64,000 nucleotides of DNA from Trinickia soli (GCF_002879855.1 NZ_PNYB01000005.1:62001-126000); one strand, 5' to 3'. Positions 9,620 to 18,443 are shown, counted from the stretch's first letter. Numbers and translations: made by a program. Notes: generated by a model not told the origin, from the letters alone.

Positions 9620-10699
9620 ATGCTGGACTTTCCCATTTTTGATTCCCGTCACGCGCGTCACGCGAAACTGACCGATCTGCGCAGCGATACCGTCACCCGA
9701 CCCACAGATGAAATGTATGCGCGCATGCGCGAGGCGCCGGTCGGCGATGATGGCCTTGATGGCGACCCGACCGTACAGGCGCTCGAAGAGGCTGTGGCGA
9801 CGATGCTGGGCAAGGACGCCGGGCTCTATGTGCCCACCTGCACAATGGCGAACCTTCTCGCGGCGCTCGCTCACACGCGACGACACGAGCAGGTACTACT
9901 CGAGTCTAACGCCCATATGTTCGCCACCGAGCGCGGCGGCTCGTTGCTGGCTGGCCTTGCTTACACGCCAATCGAAGGCAAGGCCGGCGCGATGGATCTG
10001 GACCGGATCGAGGCGGCGGTCCGGCCGGGATCGTACAGGATCGGTGTTGGCCTGATCGCGATGGAGACGTCGCACAACAACGCCGGTGGCGCTGTATTGC
10101 CGCTCACGCATATGCAGGATGTACATGAGATTGCGCGGAGGGCCGGCGTGTCCGTGCATATCGACGGAGCGCGCCTGATGAATGCAGCGGCCGCGCTCGA
10201 GGTACCGGCCGCGACGCTTGCGCAACATTCGGAATCCGTTTCATTATGTCTCTCCAAAGGCCTGAGCGCTCCAGTTGGCGCGGTGCTCGCGGCGAGCGAG
10301 GCGGCGATCGCTACCGCAAAGGGATATCGCAAGATGCTCGGCGGCACGCAGCGCCAGGCAGGCATCATGGCCGCCGCCGGCCTTGAAGCCCTGCAAACGA
10401 TGAGCAAGCGACTTCGAGACGATCACGCCAGGGCACGCGTGCTCAGTACCCGCCTGAACGACCTGGGGGCATCCTTTGCCGCAGGTGAGCCTCAAACCAA
10501 TATCGTGCAGGTACAGGTCGGTGGTACCGGCATGCCGAGCCATCAATGGGTCAGAGCGCTAGCTGAATTCGGTGTACTGACGCGCCCGTGGGGCGAAAAG
10601 GTTATCCGGTGCGTGACCCATCGGCATATTGACGATGCCGATATTAGCCACGCCGTCGAAGCGTTTGCGCAGGTGTTCGAAAAGCGGGGGCACGCGTGA
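9620..10699 (+). CDS. Threonine-aldolase-like PLP enzyme
   Basis: This 359-residue fold-type I pyridoxal-phosphate enzyme of the beta-eliminating lyase / low-specificity L-threonine aldolase family would split beta-hydroxy amino acids into glycine and an aldehyde. Visible landmarks are LRSDTVTRPT near residue 20, GDDGLDGDPTVQALEE, His99 in SNAHMFATERGG, the cofactor-contacting HIDGARL (Asp182, Arg185) and the Schiff-base lysine Lys213 in SLCLSKGLSAPVGAV. It follows the ABC ATPase by 18 bases and its TGA overlaps the next GTG start. This suggests that imported hydroxy-amino acids are broken down by the same operon. It could alternatively act on a phenylserine-type substrate. Confidence 0.85.
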   Translation: MLDFPIFDSRHARHAKLTDLRSDTVTRPTDEMYARMREAPVGDDGLDGDPTVQALEEAVATMLGKDAGLYVPTCTMANLLAALAHTRRHEQVLLESNAHMFATERGGSLLAGLAYTPIEGKAGAMDLDRIEAAVRPGSYRIGVGLIAMETSHNNAGGAVLPLTHMQDVHEIARRAGVSVHIDGARLMNAAAALEVPAATLAQHSESVSLCLSKGLSAPVGAVLAASEAAIATAKGYRKMLGGTQRQAGIMAAAGLEALQTMSKRLRDDHARARVLSTRLNDLGASFAAGEPQTNIVQVQVGGTGMPSHQWVRALAEFGVLTRPWGEKVIRCVTHRHIDDADISHAVEAFAQVFEKRGHA

Positions 10700-11574
10700 A
10701 CAGACAGGCCGCTCAAACTCCGGTTCAGGACGACGTGCCTGCCGACGCATGTGATGCTCACATCCATATCTTCGACACCAGGTTCAAGCAGACGCTTGCT
10801 GCCGATGACATGTCGGGCGTGCCGACAACCGTTGATGACTATCGGCAGGTTCAGCCGAGTTTCGGCACGACCCGAACGGTGATTGTCACCCCGCGGAATT
10901 ATGATGTAGACAACGCCGTGACTCTGGACGCTATACGCCAGCTAGGCATCGACCGGGCGCGCGGCATAGCGACCATTCGGCCAGACATCACAGATGGCGA
11001 ACTTGATACGCTTAACGCCGGCGGCATCCGCGGCATCCGGTTCACGCTCTACACGCCCGATGATGCTCCCACCAGTTTCGAAATGGTCGAAACTTTGAGC
11101 CACCGGGTGCACGAGCTCGGCTGGCATCTACAGCTTCACTGGACCGCCGCGCAGATCGTCGAGTACAGCCATTTGCTGGATCGCATCCCTACCGAGTTCG
11201 TTTTCGACCACCTGGCCCGCTTGCCGGTGCACTCTGGACTATCGCACCCTGCCAGTCGACTTGTCGAACGATGGCTGACTACCGGCCGCGCGTGGCTCAA
11301 GCTGTCAGCACCTTATCTCGACTCAGTCGTCGGAGAGACCGGCGCCTTTTCAGATATGGACGCCATGGCTCAACACTGGGTCAATGTTGCTCCGGATCGT
11401 CTGGTCTGGGGCAGCGACTGGCCGCATACATCAATGAAGCCAGGTCCGCAGCCGTCAAACATCATTGCGAGTCTGAACCGATGGACCGGATGCGCCTCGA
11501 CCCGCCATCAGATCCTCATAGATAACCCCGAAAGACTTTACGGCTTCCGAGAACCTGCACCGCACCGAAGTTGA
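10696..11574 (+). CDS. Amidohydrolase family protein (lactonase-like)
   Basis: This 292-residue TIM-barrel hydrolase belongs to the amidohydrolase-2 / 2-pyrone-4,6-dicarboxylate lactonase-like group. The first metal-site histidines lie in DAHIHIF (His22, His24). Other family residues are in LQLHWT (His148), VFDHLARLP (His172) and WGSDWPHT (Asp241). It starts with GTG inside the aldolase stop codon (GTGA overlap), a sign of translational coupling. The reaction is probably hydrolysis of a lactone or imide in the same catabolic route, but the substrate is not deducible. Its 3' end directly abuts foreign CDI debris, so the last residues after LYGF may have been altered by the insertion. Confidence 0.8.
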   Translation: MNRQAAQTPVQDDVPADACDAHIHIFDTRFKQTLAADDMSGVPTTVDDYRQVQPSFGTTRTVIVTPRNYDVDNAVTLDAIRQLGIDRARGIATIRPDITDGELDTLNAGGIRGIRFTLYTPDDAPTSFEMVETLSHRVHELGWHLQLHWTAAQIVEYSHLLDRIPTEFVFDHLARLPVHSGLSHPASRLVERWLTTGRAWLKLSAPYLDSVVGETGAFSDMDAMAQHWVNVAPDRLVWGSDWPHTSMKPGPQPSNIIASLNRWTGCASTRHQILIDNPERLYGFREPAPHRS

Positions 11575-11910
11575 TCCCGTTGCCCGAGGCCACCTGACTG
11601 GCCAGGCTTCCCGCCATCCCACTCGCGATGCCGACGACGATCGACCCGCCAAGGGTCATCGTCGCCAACGTGGTGCCCATCGCTGCTGCTGCCGCACCCG
11701 CCGTCACAACCGACGCGGCGACCTGGGCGAGATGTTGCAACAAGCGCGCGAGACGATCGACAAGCTCCCGCCGAAGGCTGCGGGCAAGCGCGTCGAGTTC
11801 CTCCGCAACGTTTTCTACGTCCAGACAGTCGAGCCGGCCTGACCGCAGCTTTGCAGCCTCGTCGCGTGCCCAAAGGATAAAGTCCGAGTCGTAGGCGGCG
11901 GCCGGTTGTG
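11550..11910 (-). pseudogene. DUF29 N-terminus fused to CdiA pre-toxin fragment
   Basis: On the minus strand a DUF29 beginning (YDSDFILWARDEAAKLRSGR, then LDVENVAEELDALARSLRREL) runs in frame into a Gly/Ala-rich haemagglutinin segment, AAAAAMGTTLATMTLGGSIV. That segment continues to GMAGSLASQVASGNGINFGAV, as seen in the pre-toxin part of Burkholderia filamentous haemagglutinins. Neither half is complete. The fusion marks the left edge of the CDI island, because the CdiA-like part stops where the amidohydrolase gene ends. It is best explained by a deletion joining two elements, and is not expected to be functional. Confidence 0.6.
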
Positions 11911-12173
11911 AGGACCCACTTCCCACACTACAGTTCGGCAAAGCTCCATGCCCGGCCAGATGCCCTACGATGGAAATATTGCTATCGTCATTCCCTTGGC
12001 GTCCCACGGCGACTCACTGGAGATGTCGAGCGTTGTTCGTGCGTTGCCACTTCCAACCGGGGCAACCACGCGAGCGGCACGCCGACCGAGTCAATTTCTC
12101 ACGATCCTGCGCATGATGCGACTGGGTGGCATCTCGCCGCGCAACGACTTTCACCTCGGACCGAAGATCCCTT

Positions 12174-12290
12174 TCAAGTTCCGGCATTCGCGTGCCTTTT
12201 GATAGCAGCGACGTCATGTGTTGGCATCATATCGGCGATCGAAGAAAGCCACTTCAGCGCCCCCAACTCCTTTTTGCTCACGTTATAGCC
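12174..12290 (-). pseudogene. RelE-type toxin C-terminal remnant
   Basis: The minus-strand frame reads VSKKELGALKWLSSIADM and ends at a TGA at 12174. This parallels VSEKELRALKWMASEL near the C-terminus of the RelE-type toxin gene about 0.7 kb away. Only about 35 residues survive, so it looks like debris of a second related toxin gene. Confidence 0.35.
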
Positions 12291-12359
12291 TGCTCGAATT
12301 TCGACGCGTGAGAGCGCCGCACATCGATTCTTTCGCACTCCTAATCTTTGTTCGCCACT

Positions 12360-12396
12360 TCGTCGAAAGTTGGTCAGATTCGAATCGGCGTTGACA
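12360..12396. repeat. Solitary IS21-type right end
   Basis: The stretch ending in GATTCGAATCGGCGTTGACA closely matches the right end of the complete IS21-family elements in this window (GATTTAAATCGGCGTTGACA at 27268-27287). It is preceded by GTTGGTCA in place of GTGGGTCA. No transposase genes are attached, so this is an orphan end of a related but not identical IS21 copy. Confidence 0.5.
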
Positions 12397-12424
12397 TCGA
12401 AAGGTCGCGAATCAACGATGGCGT

Positions 12425-12467
12425 GCTAACCCCGACGGGCTGATTGTATCGGCCCCTCGGGGTTAGC
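12425..12467. repeat. 20-bp-stem hairpin, variant of the unit hairpin
   Basis: An inverted repeat with 18 of 20 paired positions surrounds the loop TGT. The arms begin GCTAACCCCGA and end TCGGGGTTAGC. The core matches the 13-bp hairpin found near the left end of both 7.5-kb repeats (19992-20020, 29659-29687), and the following bases (AAGGGATGGAGAGTGCCG...) also match. This is therefore a diverged copy of that segment. Confidence 0.6.
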
Positions 12468-12553
12468 TGGAAGGGATGGAGAGTGCCGGACAAGCGCGGC
12501 TAAGGGGGAAGCGCCGTCGCCAGCCCGTCAGACCAAGACGGCACAGCAAGGCC

Positions 12554-12859
12554 TTACAGCAGGGCTTCCAAGCCCTTGCGATCAACCAAGTCGAGCAGTT
12601 TCAGCGACGGGCCGTTCGGATGCTTTTGCCCCTGCTCCCATTTCTGTACCGTCGAGATGCTCGTGTTCAGGCACGCCGCGAACACTGCCTGACTAGCCTT
12701 CGCGCGCTGGCGCAGTCGCCGAATCTGCGCCGCGCTGTATTGCTTGATCGGTGGCAGGCACAACGCGTCGAACTCTCGCATCGTCACCGCATCCATCGTC
12801 CCAGCTCGATGCAATCCTTGCGCCGTCTCGTGCAACACCTTCAGCAGTTTGTCACCCAT
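12554..12859 (-). CDS. HigA-like antitoxin, helix-turn-helix protein
   Basis: This 101-residue DNA-binding protein shows the HigA/NadS antitoxin pattern. An N-terminal dimerisation region is followed by an XRE-type helix-turn-helix in about residues 40-95 (QIRRLRQRAKASQAVFAACL, then STVQKWEQGQK). It would neutralise the partner toxin and repress the shared promoter. The ATG overlaps the toxin gene's final codons, as is usual for toxin-first HigBA-type operons. The reading frame is intact, while the toxin gene carries a nonsense codon. The pair may therefore survive as an antitoxin-only remnant. Confidence 0.78.
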   Translation of the reverse strand: MGDKLLKVLHETAQGLHRAGTMDAVTMREFDALCLPPIKQYSAAQIRRLRQRAKASQAVFAACLNTSISTVQKWEQGQKHPNGPSLKLLDLVDRKGLEALL

Positions 12860-13226
12860 CGCTCTCTACCTGATATAGCTCGCCTGCGCGCAGGTCCTTG
12901 AGCAACGCCCGAGCGTCATAGCCGAACAACTCCGATGCCATCCACTTCAACGCTCGCAGTTCCTTTTCGCTCACATTGGCCCGCTCGTTCTTCGCGAAGC
13001 CAAACACGAAGAAGGCTCAATCGCCCACCCGAAACGCCAGCAACGTGCGCAATCCGCCACCCTTACCTCGTCCGCCGATACCTACCCGCTTCTTGAACAC
13101 TTGACCGCCAAGATTCGCATCGATCAACCCCCGGCTCATCTCGTCCACCGCATCCAGCAGCACCGCATCTGTCACACCTTCCTTGTCGCCCCAGCGTGCA
13201 AACCACCTAGTCTTGAAGACCCGCAT
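12852..13226 (-). pseudogene. RelE/HigB-type toxin with in-frame TGA
   Basis: The frame starts MRVFKTRWFARWGDKEGVTD, the opening of a widespread RelE/ParE-superfamily mRNA-cleaving toxin. It runs 69 codons to LLAFRVGD and meets TGA at 13017-13019. Directly after, in the same frame, the family C-terminus continues (AFFVFGFAKNERANVSEKEL) to a stop at 12852 that overlaps the antitoxin start. Full length would be 124 residues, normal for the family. A single C-to-T change of a CGA arginine codon would explain the stop. The toxin is therefore probably inactive unless the TGA is read through. Confidence 0.75.
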
Positions 13227-13262
13227 TCTGCTCTGTTTTTCTGTCTCACATTGTAGCACTCT

Positions 13263-13550
13263 GTGCTATAGATCATCACCGCCCTCGCTAGCCGCCTCCT
13301 CATCGAGTGCGGCCAGTAAATGTACCGCCGTAGGCTCGCCGTCTCCGAGATCGATCCGATTTTGCCACTTGAGCAGGTGCGCCAGCAGCACAGCCATGCG
13401 GTTCCCCAGTTCACGCTGTTGGCTCTTACCCACGTCCTCGATTTCCTCCGCGATGTGTTTTCGATGTCCAGCGCCGAGAACTTACCCGCGCGCAACAACG
13501 CAGCCTGTTCGTTGGCCGATGCCACCACGTCCTTTCGTAGCTCGTTCCCA
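13263..13550 (-). pseudogene. DUF29 remnant fused to Xer recombinase tail
   Basis: The minus-strand sequence begins like the intact DUF29 gene in the 7.5-kb repeats (ATGGGAACGAGCTACGA...). It loses one base within the first ten codons and gains one after LDIE, breaking the frame twice. After LLKWQ it switches to a tail, GEPTAVHLLAALDEE, that matches the C-terminus of the Xer recombinase of the repeats (ATVADLLDALDAE). This shows an internal deletion between the two genes. It is a third, decayed copy of the recombinase/DUF29 unit, interrupted on its upstream side by the IS at 13566. Confidence 0.7.
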
Positions 13551-13565
13551 TTTTTCGGCCCCTAA

Positions 13566-15302
13566 TGTCCAGCGACAATTACTTTTGCCGGCGCATTGAC
13601 TCAGGTTTTTTGCTACCAGGCGGCGGCTGTTGCCTCATGTAATTTGCTACCCGTCAGAATGCTGGTGGGAGCGACTTATGACGAGGTGACAACACGACGG
13701 GAATTGACTGAGGCAGTTGGTGAGCGGTACCGCCGTTCTGACCGGGACGAGAAACGCCAGATTCTGGACGAATTCATTGAATTGACGGGTTATCACCGCA
13801 AGCACGCGATCCGCGTGCTGTGCCGGGAGCCCCAGCCATCAGGTAAGAAGCCCGGACCTCAGCGACGCTATGACGACGAGGTGCGTGCCGCGCTGATCAC
13901 GCTGTGGGAGACTGCCGACCGGATCTGCGGCAAGCGGCTGAAAGCGCTCATCCCGACGCTGCTCGAATCGATGACACGGTATGGTCACCTGACGCTATCA
14001 AAGGACGTGCGCCAGCGGCTCAAGCAGATCAGCGCCGCCACAATTGACCGGCTGCTGCGTGACGTACGCGAGCAGGCATTCAGCGGCCAACGACGGCGCG
14101 CTGGGGGAATCGGCAATGCGATTCGCCGTGCGGTCCCGATCCGCACCTTCACTGACTGGAATGATCCTCTGCCCGGTTATCTCGAGATCGATTTCGTCGA
14201 GCACTGCGGGGGCACCAAGATTGACGGCGACTTCGTACACAGCCTGGTCATGACGGATATCGCGACAGGCTGGACCGAATGTCTGACCATGCCATTTCGA
14301 AGCGGTGCGTTTGTCGTCGAGCACATCAAGCGGGTCAGTCATGCATTACCGTTTCCACTGCGCGGTCTCGACTGCGACAACGATTCCGCTTTCATGAACG
14401 AAACCGTATTTGACTTCTGCAGGGCCACGGGTATCGAGCTGACGCGATCTCGTGCTTACAAGAAAAACGATCAGGCGTGGGTCGAGCAGAAGAATGGCGC
14501 CATCGTGCGCCGCCTCGTTGGCTATGGCAGGTTGCAAGGCCTCGAAGACACGGAAACACTTGCCTCGCTTTACCAGGTGTCGCGGCTCTATATCAACTTC
14601 TTCCAGCCATCATTCAAGCTGAAATCGAAGACACGTCACGGCGCGAAGGTGACGAAGCGCTATGAAGCACCCCTGACGCGCTTGGAGCGCGTCCTGCGCG
14701 CTGCCTCGATACCAGAGGCAACGAAACGCAGTCTGCGTGCGCGGTTTCGTGTGCTCGATCCTGTGGACTTGCTGCGTCAAATGCGCAAAGCGCAGCAGCG
14801 CGTTGCCGAATGCAGCGCTACCGGCGGTGTACCGACGGAGGCCAGGACAGGGAGCGACGTTCCACTCGCGGACTTCCTGGCGAGCCTCGGGACAGCGTGG
14901 CAGGCAGGTGAAGTCCGGCCGACGCATCACCGAAGAGCGCGAATCCCGCATGACTGGCGCACTCGCGAAGATCCGTTCGAACATACGTGGCCGAAAATAC
15001 AGCAATGGCTCGAAAGCGAGCCTGGCATCACGGCGAAGAAGCTACACGAGCGTCTCACCGCGATGGCTCCCGCCATGTATTCCACCGCCCAGTTGCGCAC
15101 CCTCCAGCGGCGCGTGAAGGCATGGCGATCGAACCGCGCCAGAGAACTGGTGACCCGGATACTCGGTGACGCCGACGCGATGAAGGCTGGCGCCGCTACG
15201 CAGCGCCAGCCTTCATCGCAAAACAATCGGACAGTGACAATTACCCGGGGGTAACATCATCCCGTGAGGCAACACGGCGGCGGTTGTAGTTGACGCCAGA
15301 CA
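13566..15302 (+). mobile_element. 1,737-bp insertion sequence with TIRs and 6-bp TSD
   Basis: The left end TGTCCAGCGACAATTAC pairs with the right end, which on the opposite strand reads TGTCTGGCGTCAACTAC (13 of 17 identical). The hexamer CCCTAA is found on both sides (13560-13565 and 15303-15308). The same context occurs uninterrupted at the start of the intact DUF29 genes in the two 7.5-kb repeats, proving the insertion point. One long transposase gene fills the element. Length, single DDE gene, TGT ends and 6-bp duplication fit an IS1202/ISNCY-type element, but the family is not certain. Confidence 0.85.
13659..15254 (+). CDS. DDE transposase of the 1,737-bp IS
   Basis: This transposase of 531 residues has an N-terminal DNA-binding region (LTEAVGERYRRS, then EKRQILDEFIELTGYHRKHAIRVL). 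An integrase-type catalytic core follows, with Asp178 in YLEIDFVEHC, Asp240 in GLDCDNDSAF and Glu276 in QAWVEQKNG, giving a DD(35)E spacing. A long C-terminal extension comes after that. The frame appears undamaged, so the element could still be mobile. The ATG at 13659 is preferred over an upstream in-frame ATG that falls close to the terminal repeat. It is not part of any host operon. Confidence 0.8.
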   Translation: MLVGATYDEVTTRRELTEAVGERYRRSDRDEKRQILDEFIELTGYHRKHAIRVLCREPQPSGKKPGPQRRYDDEVRAALITLWETADRICGKRLKALIPTLLESMTRYGHLTLSKDVRQRLKQISAATIDRLLRDVREQAFSGQRRRAGGIGNAIRRAVPIRTFTDWNDPLPGYLEIDFVEHCGGTKIDGDFVHSLVMTDIATGWTECLTMPFRSGAFVVEHIKRVSHALPFPLRGLDCDNDSAFMNETVFDFCRATGIELTRSRAYKKNDQAWVEQKNGAIVRRLVGYGRLQGLEDTETLASLYQVSRLYINFFQPSFKLKSKTRHGAKVTKRYEAPLTRLERVLRAASIPEATKRSLRARFRVLDPVDLLRQMRKAQQRVAECSATGGVPTEARTGSDVPLADFLASLGTAWQAGEVRPTHHRRARIPHDWRTREDPFEHTWPKIQQWLESEPGITAKKLHERLTAMAPAMYSTAQLRTLQRRVKAWRSNRARELVTRILGDADAMKAGAATQRQPSSQNNRTVTITRG

Positions 15303-15540
15303 CCCTAAGCTCAGTCACGCATGGCGCCATTTTATCCACTCCCGTAAGTTCATCTACTCTTCCGTCTCACCCCCGGCTTTGCAGCCCGTCTTCGCCTAGG
15401 CGAGGTGCTGCGATGGGGATTTTTTGCCCAGACGCGGTTTTGCAGCCCACCGACGCGTCGGCGAAGGAAGTTAAAGCGCGATGGCGCGCGAAAACCGCGG
15501 CGCCGATTCTATCGGCCGATGGGCAGAGCGCGGAAGGGAG
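15303..15540. repeat. Scrambled remnant of the 7.5-kb unit
   Basis: After the IS target duplication, the sequence CTCAGTCACGCATGGCGCC continues the DUF29-recombinase intergenic region of the intact units. It then jumps (near 15372) to sequence matching the extreme left part of the unit (CTTTGCAGCCCGTCTTCGCC, GGGGATTTTTTGCCCAGACG) and a short hairpin GCCGAT-TCT-ATCGGC at 15502-15516. The order shows that parts of two unit copies were joined by deletion. No gene is left in it. Confidence 0.6.
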
Positions 15541-16114
15541 TGAGCCGCCCTATGCGGCTATGCCCGAGCTAATCGAGGATGCCACCAATGAGTTGACGGG
15601 TTCCTTCCGGCTGCTCATTCAACGGCTCCTAGACCATCTGAAGGACCTCGAGCGTCAGGTCCGCGAGCTCGAGCAGCAGATCCAGGCCTGGCACCGTAGC
15701 GACGCCGCCAGTTGCAAGCTTGCAAGCGTGCCCGGCATCGGACCGCTCACGGCCAGCGCACTGGTCGCGTCTATCGGCGACGCAAAGAGTTTCAAGAACG
15801 GACGGCAACTCGCGGCGTGGCTTGGCCTGGTGCCCAAACAAAACTCCAGCGGAGGAAAGAACGTTCTCCTCGGCATCAGCAAGCGTGGGGATACCTATCT
15901 GCGAACGCTCCTCATTCACGGCGCGCGTTCCATCATGCAGGTTGCCGAGCGCAAGCAGCAAAAGGACGGCTGGTTGCACGGACTGCTACAGCGACGAAAT
16001 TCAAATGTCGCGGTCGTCGCGCTCGCGAACAAGAACGCCCGGATCATATGGGCACTTCTCGCTCACGACCGAGAGTTCCGACTTGATTACACGTCTGGCG
16101 CTGCGGCTGCGTAA
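15541..16114 (+). pseudogene. IS110/IS1111-family transposase, C-terminal part
   Basis: About 190 residues of a Transposase_20-type domain are present. A coiled-coil (LDHLKDLERQVRELEQQIQ) precedes the helix-hairpin-helix-like core SVPGIGPLTASALVASIGD. Then come RQLAAWLGLVPKQNSSGGK, LLGISKRGDTYLRTLLIHGA and NKNARIIWALLAHDREF. The N-terminal DEDD catalytic domain is missing and is replaced by unit debris, so the enzyme cannot be active. The typical 3' region of such an element continues to about 16385. Confidence 0.75.
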
Positions 16115-16388
16115 TCAGGTCGGCCGATAAACAACTGACTGAAGCGAGGCGCAAACCACCGATTGCTCGGGCAATCATGACGTGATGGCGAGACCGGTAA
16201 GACCGTGGTCGGGAAACTCTGAGTACACCACTGTGCAAAGAGCACGCGAATCTGATGAGGGACCGACCAGCATATTCCATCAGGGACCGCCGGCCTACGC
16301 CGGATAGCGAAGTCCGGATGCATGGCTGCAATCGTTACCTTGATCCCGTTACAAATGACAGCTTGGCAAGCCGGGGGCGTCCATGCAT
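16115..16388. other. 3' tail of the IS110-family remnant
   Basis: Non-coding sequence between the IS110 transposase stop and the left end of the IS256 element. Long non-coding 3' ends of this kind are typical of IS1111-group elements. The IS256 element appears to have inserted into or beside this tail. No gene is seen. Confidence 0.4.
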
Positions 16389-17788
16389 GGTGTACGGGGG
16401 GAGTTGAGGCGGGAAGTTGAAGGCGGTGGAGGTTTCAGCTGAGAATCTGATTGTCGAAGTCGGAAACCAGCAAAAAAGCAAACCATCCACCATGAGCAAG
16501 GATACGGAAAAAGCAGTCGTCGGTCTATCGGGAGCCGGGCTTGGTCTGGACGAATTGGTTCGTCACGGGGCGCGGCAAGTGATTCAACAAGCTTTCGAAG
16601 CGGAGTTGGCAGAGCTGATGGAGCGGTTCGCGAACGTCAAGACTTTGCACGGGCAACGCGCCGTCGTGCGCAACGGTTACTTGCCAGAGCGCGAGGTGTT
16701 GACGGCCGCCGGGCCGATCGCAGTGAAGGTGCCGAAGGTGCGCGATCGATCGGGATCGGGCGTGAAGTTCAATTCGACGATCGTGCCGCCGTACGTGAGG
16801 AAGTCGCCTCGCGTGAGCGCGGCGCTGCCGTGGCTGTATCTGAAGGGCATCTCGACCGGCGACATGGGGAAGCGTTGAGCGTGCTTGCTGGGCGATGACG
16901 CCAAGGGCTTGTCGGCCAACGTGGTGAGCCGGCTCAAAGCGCAATGGACCGAGGAGCACGTGGCTTGGAGCCGGCGTGACATGCCCGAGTCGCACTACGT
17001 CTACTGGTGGGTCGACGGTATTCAAACGGGGCTGCGCAGCGAGAACTCTGACGGGCAATGCTTGCTTGTCATCATCGGCGTGAAACCGGACGGGACCAAA
17101 GAGCGTGTGGCGATCGGCGATGGGTATCGCGAGACGAAAGCGTCGTGGCAGGAGCTACTGCTCGACCTGAAAATGCGCGGCCTGAAGGCAGGGCCACGGC
17201 TGGCGGTCGGTGACGGCGCCATGGGCTTCTGGGCCGCCCTGGAAGAGGTGTTTCCGGCCACACGTGGCCAGCGCTGTTGGTTTCACAAGATGGGCAACGT
17301 ACTGAACGCGCTGCCCAAGTCGCAACAGGCTCGCGCGAAGGCCGACATGCAGTCGATCTGGAGGGCGGCGACCCGCGCCGACGCGCACGCCGCGTTCGAT
17401 CGTTTCGTGTCGATCTATGCGGCGAAATATCCGAAGGCGAGCGAGACGTTAAAGAAGGACCGGGAGAGCTTGCTCGCGTTTTACGAATTCCCTGCCGAGC
17501 ACTGGCAGCATTTGCGCACGACCAACGCGATTGAATCGACGTTCGCGACGGTGCGCCACCGTACGACGCGCACACGTAACTGCGTATCGCGCCCCACCTT
17601 CCTCGGACTGGCATTCAAGCTGATCGAGGAAGCCGAGAAAACCTGGCGCCGTATCAACGGCCCTGAAAAGATTGTGCTGTTGCTCGAGGGCATCGCCTTC
17701 AAGGACGGCGAACCGGTGCAAGACGATCGACCGGTTCAGCAGAAACTCGCCGCTTGAAATCGACCGTCACGATGCTGCCCATACACCA
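16389..17788 (+). mobile_element. IS256-family element (about 1.4 kb)
   Basis: A Mutator/IS256-type transposase gene is bracketed by short imperfect inverted ends: TGGTGTACGGG on the left and, on the opposite strand, TGGTGTATGGG on the right. I place the ends at about 16389 and 17788. A target duplication was not clearly visible, so the boundaries may be off by several bases. Confidence 0.65.
16492..17757 (+). pseudogene. IS256-family transposase with paired frameshifts
   Basis: The gene would encode about 421 residues, normal for the family. The N-terminal part ends in SAALPWLYLKGISTGDMG and the C-terminal part resumes at LLGDDAKGLSANVVSRL. Later come VDGIQTGLRS (catalytic Asp region), AVGDGAMGFWAALEEVFP and HLRTTNAIESTFATVR. 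Between them one base is missing just after the GDMG codons and one extra T appears about 18 bases later. The frame returns to register but passes through TGA at 16876-16878. The expected residues there would be EALSVLLG. The two indels look like decay or sequencing error, not programmed frameshifting. Confidence 0.75.
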
Positions 17789-17827
17789 GACTTGACGTTA
17801 GCTCTGGCTCACGTCGATGGCTTCCAC

Positions 17828-17995
17828 TTAGCTACTGCCCTGCTCGTCCGCCTCTTCGGCGTCGAGCGCAGCTAGCAGGTCAGCCGCCGTCGGCGATTCG
17901 TCGCTCTCATCACAGCCTCTCGGCACCGTGCGGCTCAGCCGCGCCCGACGCGTTGCCGAATGGATATCCTTCAGTGCCCGGATGCTCAACCGAGC
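17828..17995 (-). pseudogene. Xer recombinase C-terminal remnant
   Basis: The last 55 codons read LSIRALKDIHSATRRARLSR and end in ESPTAADLLAALDAEEADE. They match the C-terminus of the two intact recombinases (VSIRALKDIHSATHPARLTR, then ATVADLLDALDAEAQAE). The catalytic part upstream is missing. This is a fourth trace of the recombinase unit and again lies beside an orphan CDI cassette. Confidence 0.7.
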
Positions 17996-18443
17996 GTTCA
18001 GGCCCGGTGTATCCGCACGACGCGTCGTGTGGATACATTCCCTATCCTGTCCGGAAGGTCTCTCGCTTTTTAGTGAACGATTCCGTGGATTTCCGAGTGG
18101 ACGACGCCGAGGCCCGATCGTGGAACAGCACGCGGATGAGGCGCGCACCTTCGCGCGGCACGTCGTCCATGCCGGCTGGATCGCGTGCGCACACGACGAT
18201 GGACGAACTGGCGCAACGAACCCGGCACCGCGTCCACGCCGACCACAACGCGTTTCAATCTGAAACACCCGGCCAGGCCCTACACCGTAAGGACTTCGGG
18301 CGATTCAGCCGCTCCCGGCGCGCCCACCTGCTACACTTTTTCGTGTAACGCATCAAACCCAGTACCAACAAGGCTTGCAGACCGATCAGCACGCGTTTTG
18401 TTGCGTGCGTAATGTCTGTGGCTATTCAAGGGGGACTTTCAGA

